Assembly (NCBI GenBank): GCA_934725105.1
Contig: CAKVBD010000053.1
Span: 1-8,999 of the forward strand
From: an uncultured Bulleidia sp.
Lineage (GTDB): Bacteria; Bacillota_I; Bacilli_A; Erysipelotrichales; Erysipelotrichaceae
DNA length: 8,999 bases
Direction: 5' to 3'
The translations under genes and the position numbers were made by a program. Under the pieces are notes generated by a model that saw only the letters and a program-made list of their open reading frames with translations, was not told the origin of the DNA and made no database searches. Positions 6,052 through 8,999 of the stretch are shown piece after piece. Positions within the stretch are counted from its first letter, which is position 1; each line of letters opens with the position of its first letter.

Positions 6052-8937
6052 ATGGGACAAGATCAGATACTTTTAGAAATGTTTAATCAAGGAAAAAGAG
6101 CAATGTACGTTGTACATGTTCTTTTAGATGATCATTCGCAACCTGTAGACTGGGTCTTTGTTTATGTGAATCAAAAAGCAATGGAGTTATCTGGTTTTAC
6201 AAGAGAAGATTTATACGAGAAAAAGTATTCTGAAGTGTTCCCAAATCAAAAGAATAAGTGGCTGGAAAAATATTCTGAAGCAGCATGGGATGGAAAGACC
6301 GTTGAACTAGATGAATTCTCTGATGAATTTGGAACAATGATTCATTTGAAAATTACGCCTACACATCAAAAAGGATATTGTCTTTGTTATATTTCAGATA
6401 CAAAAGATGAATTGATGGCTGCTTTAGAATATAGAGAAGGCATTGATACAGAACAAAGAAAAACTTCATTATTGAATGCACTTTGTATTGATTATACAGA
6501 TGTATATTTATGTGATTTGAAAAAAGATTCATTAGAAATGATCAAACAAGGTAATTATTCGCATAATAACTTGTTGAGTTCCATTCTAGAAGAAAAAGAT
6601 CTGAATTCATACTCAAAAAGATTCCAGTATTATTTTAGAAATCTGATTGTTGAGGATAGAAAACAAGATTTTTGGGAGTATATGCGTCCAGAAGTTTTGA
6701 TGCGTGAATTACGAAAGCAAGATAGTTTACAATATCGTTATCAGACAATTCCTAATCCAGCAGGAAAAGAATATTTTAATATTAAAATCGTTCGTATGCA
6801 TGTAGATGAAGAACGTTTTCAGGTAATCATTGGAATTCAGCCAATTGATGAAATCGTTCAAAAGGAAAATGAATATCAAATGCAACTGGAATACGCTTTG
6901 AAACAGCAGGAAGCTAGAACAGAAGTCATACAGTCACTTGCATCGCAATATCAGGAAATGGTTGTATTGAATTTTGAAGAAGATAAGTATTCTATTATTA
7001 ATGGACAAGAAAGTGGTTTTTATATTGCACAGCCAAAACATTCTTTACAAAATCTACATGATATATTGTTTGATAGGAATTTGAATGTTGAATTCAAAAA
7101 ACAAGAAGAAGTAAAAGCATTTTTTGATCTTTCAACGCTGCAAAAACGATTGCGTCATAAAAACTTTATCAATATGGAAGTAGAATCTAGAAACAATCAC
7201 TGGTATCGCGCAACGTATATTTCTAAAAAGCGTGATGATAATGGAAATGTATTAGAAGTCTTGTTTGTTGTAAAAGATATTCATGAAGAAAAAATGAAAG
7301 AATTAGAAGCAAAAGAAAGACTTGAACAACAAGAGAAGGCTTTGCGTGATGCTTTACAGATGGCAGAAAATGCAAATCAAGCAAAAACAACATTCTTGAA
7401 TAATATGTCTCATGATATTCGTACACCAATGAATGCAATCATTGGCTATACTGCTTTAGCAGCAACGCACATTGATAACAAAGATGCATTAAATGACTAT
7501 TTGACAAAGATCAATATTTCATCAAAGCACTTATTGAGTTTGATCAATGATGTGCTAGATATGAGCAGAATTGAAAATGGGGTTGTGAATATTGAATGTC
7601 ATGAAGTTCATATTCCAGATATCCTTCATGATTTGACCACAATTATTCAAGGCAGTATTCATTCAAAACAGCTGGATCTTTGTGTTGATACACAAGATAT
7701 TGTTCATGAAGATGTCATTACAGATAAGCTGCGTCTAAATCAGATCCTATTGAATCTAACGGGAAATGCGATTAAATTTACGCGTGTTGGTGGTAAAATC
7801 AACATTCGTATCAAAGAAAAACCATGTGATGATCCAGGTTATGCATATTATGAATTTACAGTAAAAGATAATGGAATTGGCATGTCAGAGGAATTTGTAA
7901 AACATGTATTTGATTCCTTTTCTAGAGAACGTTCATCTACAAATAGTGGAATAGAAGGTACTGGACTAGGCATGGCAATCACAAAGCATCTTGTAAATAT
8001 GATGGGTGGAACAATTCATGTTAGTTCTGTAGAAGGACAAGGCAGTGAATTTGTTGTGTGTCTCATGATGAAGATCAATGATTCTGCATCGACTTATGAA
8101 ACGATTCCTTCTTTAGCTGGGGCAAGAGTTCTTGTGGTGGATGATGATATTGATACGTGTATGAGCGTTAGTAAAATGCTTAGAGATATTCAAATGCGTG
8201 CAGACTGGACAACTTCTGGCAAAGAAGCTTTGGTCCGCTCTCAAGAAGCATATGAACAGTCTGAACCATTTGAAGCATTTATTATTGACTGGCTCATGCC
8301 TGATATGAATGGAATTGAAACGGCGCGAAGAATTCGCTCCAGCATGAAAAATGAAGTTCCAATCATCATTTTAAGTGCATATGATTATTCTGAGATCGAA
8401 CAGGAAGCTTTGGATGCAGGTGTAACTGCGTTTATTTCAAAACCATTATTTAAATCTGAATTGATTTCTGTATTAAAAAATCCAAAAACCATAAGAAAAC
8501 AATCAGTGGAAACACTTCACAGCTGTTATGAAGGGAAACATATCTTGCTTGTGGAAGATAATGAATTGAATCGTGAAATTGCTGAAGAGATGTTAAAAGA
8601 TGCGGGATTTATTGTAGATAGTGTTAATGATGGCATAGATGCAGTAGAAAAAATGAAAGATGTGAATGAAGATGCGTATGATCTTATTCTGATGGATATT
8701 CAAATGCCTAAGATGGATGGATATACCGCAACGAAAAAAATTCGTCATCTTTCAAATCAAAGAAAAGCAAATATTCCAATTGTTGCGATGACAGCGAATG
8801 CATTCGAAGAAGACAAGAAAAAATCAATGGAAGCTGGTATGAATGCGCATTTATCAAAACCGGTAAATATCAAAAACCTGGTGGAAACATTGGATAGCAT
8901 ATTAAAAAATGATAAATATCAAGTAAGCGTCAAATAA
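6052..8937 (+). CDS. Cytoplasmic hybrid sensor histidine kinase with PAS-like sensors and two receiver domains
   Basis: A 961-residue protein with no membrane helix or signal peptide, so it should sense an internal signal. In order: a PAS domain (about 5-120); two PAS-like sensor units (about 140-275 and 290-410) that start with similar segments (LCIDYTDVYLCDL near 144 and LASQYQEMVVLNF near 296) and look like divergent repeats; a charged coiled coil (about 410-440); HisKA with phospho-acceptor H454 in SHDIRTP; HATPase (about 555-675) with N-box N568/N572, G1 DNGIGM 606-611 and G2 GTGLGM 636-641; REC1 (about 685-805) with D746 and K797; REC2 (about 830-950) with D882 and K936. All catalytic residues are present. 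No HPt domain is seen, so relay onward must use a separate HPt protein or go directly to another REC. It follows the GGDEF-REC-HD-GYP gene by 26 bases, and the REC there is an obvious candidate partner (inference). Confidence 0.93.
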   Translation: MGQDQILLEMFNQGKRAMYVVHVLLDDHSQPVDWVFVYVNQKAMELSGFTREDLYEKKYSEVFPNQKNKWLEKYSEAAWDGKTVELDEFSDEFGTMIHLKITPTHQKGYCLCYISDTKDELMAALEYREGIDTEQRKTSLLNALCIDYTDVYLCDLKKDSLEMIKQGNYSHNNLLSSILEEKDLNSYSKRFQYYFRNLIVEDRKQDFWEYMRPEVLMRELRKQDSLQYRYQTIPNPAGKEYFNIKIVRMHVDEERFQVIIGIQPIDEIVQKENEYQMQLEYALKQQEARTEVIQSLASQYQEMVVLNFEEDKYSIINGQESGFYIAQPKHSLQNLHDILFDRNLNVEFKKQEEVKAFFDLSTLQKRLRHKNFINMEVESRNNHWYRATYISKKRDDNGNVLEVLFVVKDIHEEKMKELEAKERLEQQEKALRDALQMAENANQAKTTFLNNMSHDIRTPMNAIIGYTALAATHIDNKDALNDYLTKINISSKHLLSLINDVLDMSRIENGVVNIECHEVHIPDILHDLTTIIQGSIHSKQLDLCVDTQDIVHEDVITDKLRLNQILLNLTGNAIKFTRVGGKINIRIKEKPCDDPGYAYYEFTVKDNGIGMSEEFVKHVFDSFSRERSSTNSGIEGTGLGMAITKHLVNMMGGTIHVSSVEGQGSEFVVCLMMKINDSASTYETIPSLAGARVLVVDDDIDTCMSVSKMLRDIQMRADWTTSGKEALVRSQEAYEQSEPFEAFIIDWLMPDMNGIETARRIRSSMKNEVPIIILSAYDYSEIEQEALDAGVTAFISKPLFKSELISVLKNPKTIRKQSVETLHSCYEGKHILLVEDNELNREIAEEMLKDAGFIVDSVNDGIDAVEKMKDVNEDAYDLILMDIQMPKMDGYTATKKIRHLSNQRKANIPIVAMTANAFEEDKKKSMEAGMNAHLSKPVNIKNLVETLDSILKNDKYQVSVK

Positions 8938-8951
8938 AACCGTGGTATGAA

Positions 8952-8998
8952 AAAAGAATCTTCTGAAGGACAATAGAGTCCACAAGGAGGATCCTTTT
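8952..8998 (+). terminator. Imperfect hairpin after the last gene: terminator or structured leader of a next gene
   Basis: The outer stem pairs 8952-8964 with 8986-8998 (13 positions, one A-C mismatch at 8957/8993, two G-U wobbles). An inner stem GGAC (8968-8971)/GTCC (8978-8981) closes a 6-base loop. The 5' arm starts with an A tract and the 3' arm ends in TTTT, as in bidirectional rho-independent terminators, but the stem is not GC-rich and the window ends before any further T run could be seen. The 3' arm also contains AAGGAGG (8984-8990), a perfect Shine-Dalgarno. A start codon at or just beyond 9000 would be correctly spaced, in which case the hairpin would mask a ribosome binding site instead. 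Confidence 0.4.
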
Positions 8999-8999
8999 C

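Noticed and set aside
7408..7431. HDIRTP instead of HELRTP in the kinase H-box as an oddity
   Set aside because: Asp after the phospho-His is common in hybrid kinases of Bacillota, and the rest of the box is canonical.
1..8999. c-di-GMP riboswitch, CRISPR array, tRNA/rRNA or mobile element
   Set aside because: Gene gaps are at most about 26 bases except the last 62, leaving no room for a riboswitch aptamer; no direct repeats with spacers, transposase or inverted terminal repeats were seen.

Overview
The window is AT-rich and fully coding on the + strand. Six genes are packed with gaps of at most about 26 bases. AGG-type Shine-Dalgarno sites, heavy AGA/GAA codon use, a type IV pilus (T4P) locus with no secretin or outer-membrane genes, and the style of the signalling proteins all point to a low-GC Gram-positive bacterium (Bacillota). 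A gut Erysipelotrichia- or Clostridia-like lineage is my best guess. That placement is inference, not proven.

Positions 2-4058 hold the inner-membrane core of a T4P machine. In order these are a PilN-like monotopic membrane protein (probably cut by the window edge), a PilO-like monotopic membrane protein, the PilB/GspE-type assembly ATPase, and the PilC/GspF-type platform protein. PilM, pilins, prepilin peptidase and the retraction ATPase PilT are not in the window. PilM and others could lie just upstream.

Positions 4067-8937 hold two large soluble signalling proteins that follow pilC without a visible terminator. The first combines a Cys-containing N-terminal sensor-like region, a GGDEF diguanylate cyclase domain with an intact I-site, a receiver (REC) domain and an HD-GYP phosphodiesterase domain. 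It therefore carries both the making and the breaking activity for c-di-GMP. The second is a cytoplasmic hybrid histidine kinase with a PAS domain, two further PAS-like sensor repeats, HisKA, HATPase and two REC domains, but no HPt domain.

The most notable point is that the loop may close inside one operon. The PilB N-terminus carries two 24-residue RLG...Q motifs separated by five residues, which is the layout of the MshEN c-di-GMP-binding domain. A plausible circuit is: the hybrid kinase senses a cytoplasmic signal, phosphorylates the REC of the GGDEF/HD-GYP protein, local c-di-GMP shifts, and the PilB ATPase is switched. Domains and motifs are read directly from the sequence; the circuit is inference.

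The final 62 bases (8938-8999) contain an imperfect hairpin whose 3' arm includes a perfect AAGGAGG. It may be a terminator, or a structured leader for a gene starting just past the window edge. I see no tRNA, rRNA, CRISPR, mobile element or riboswitch.
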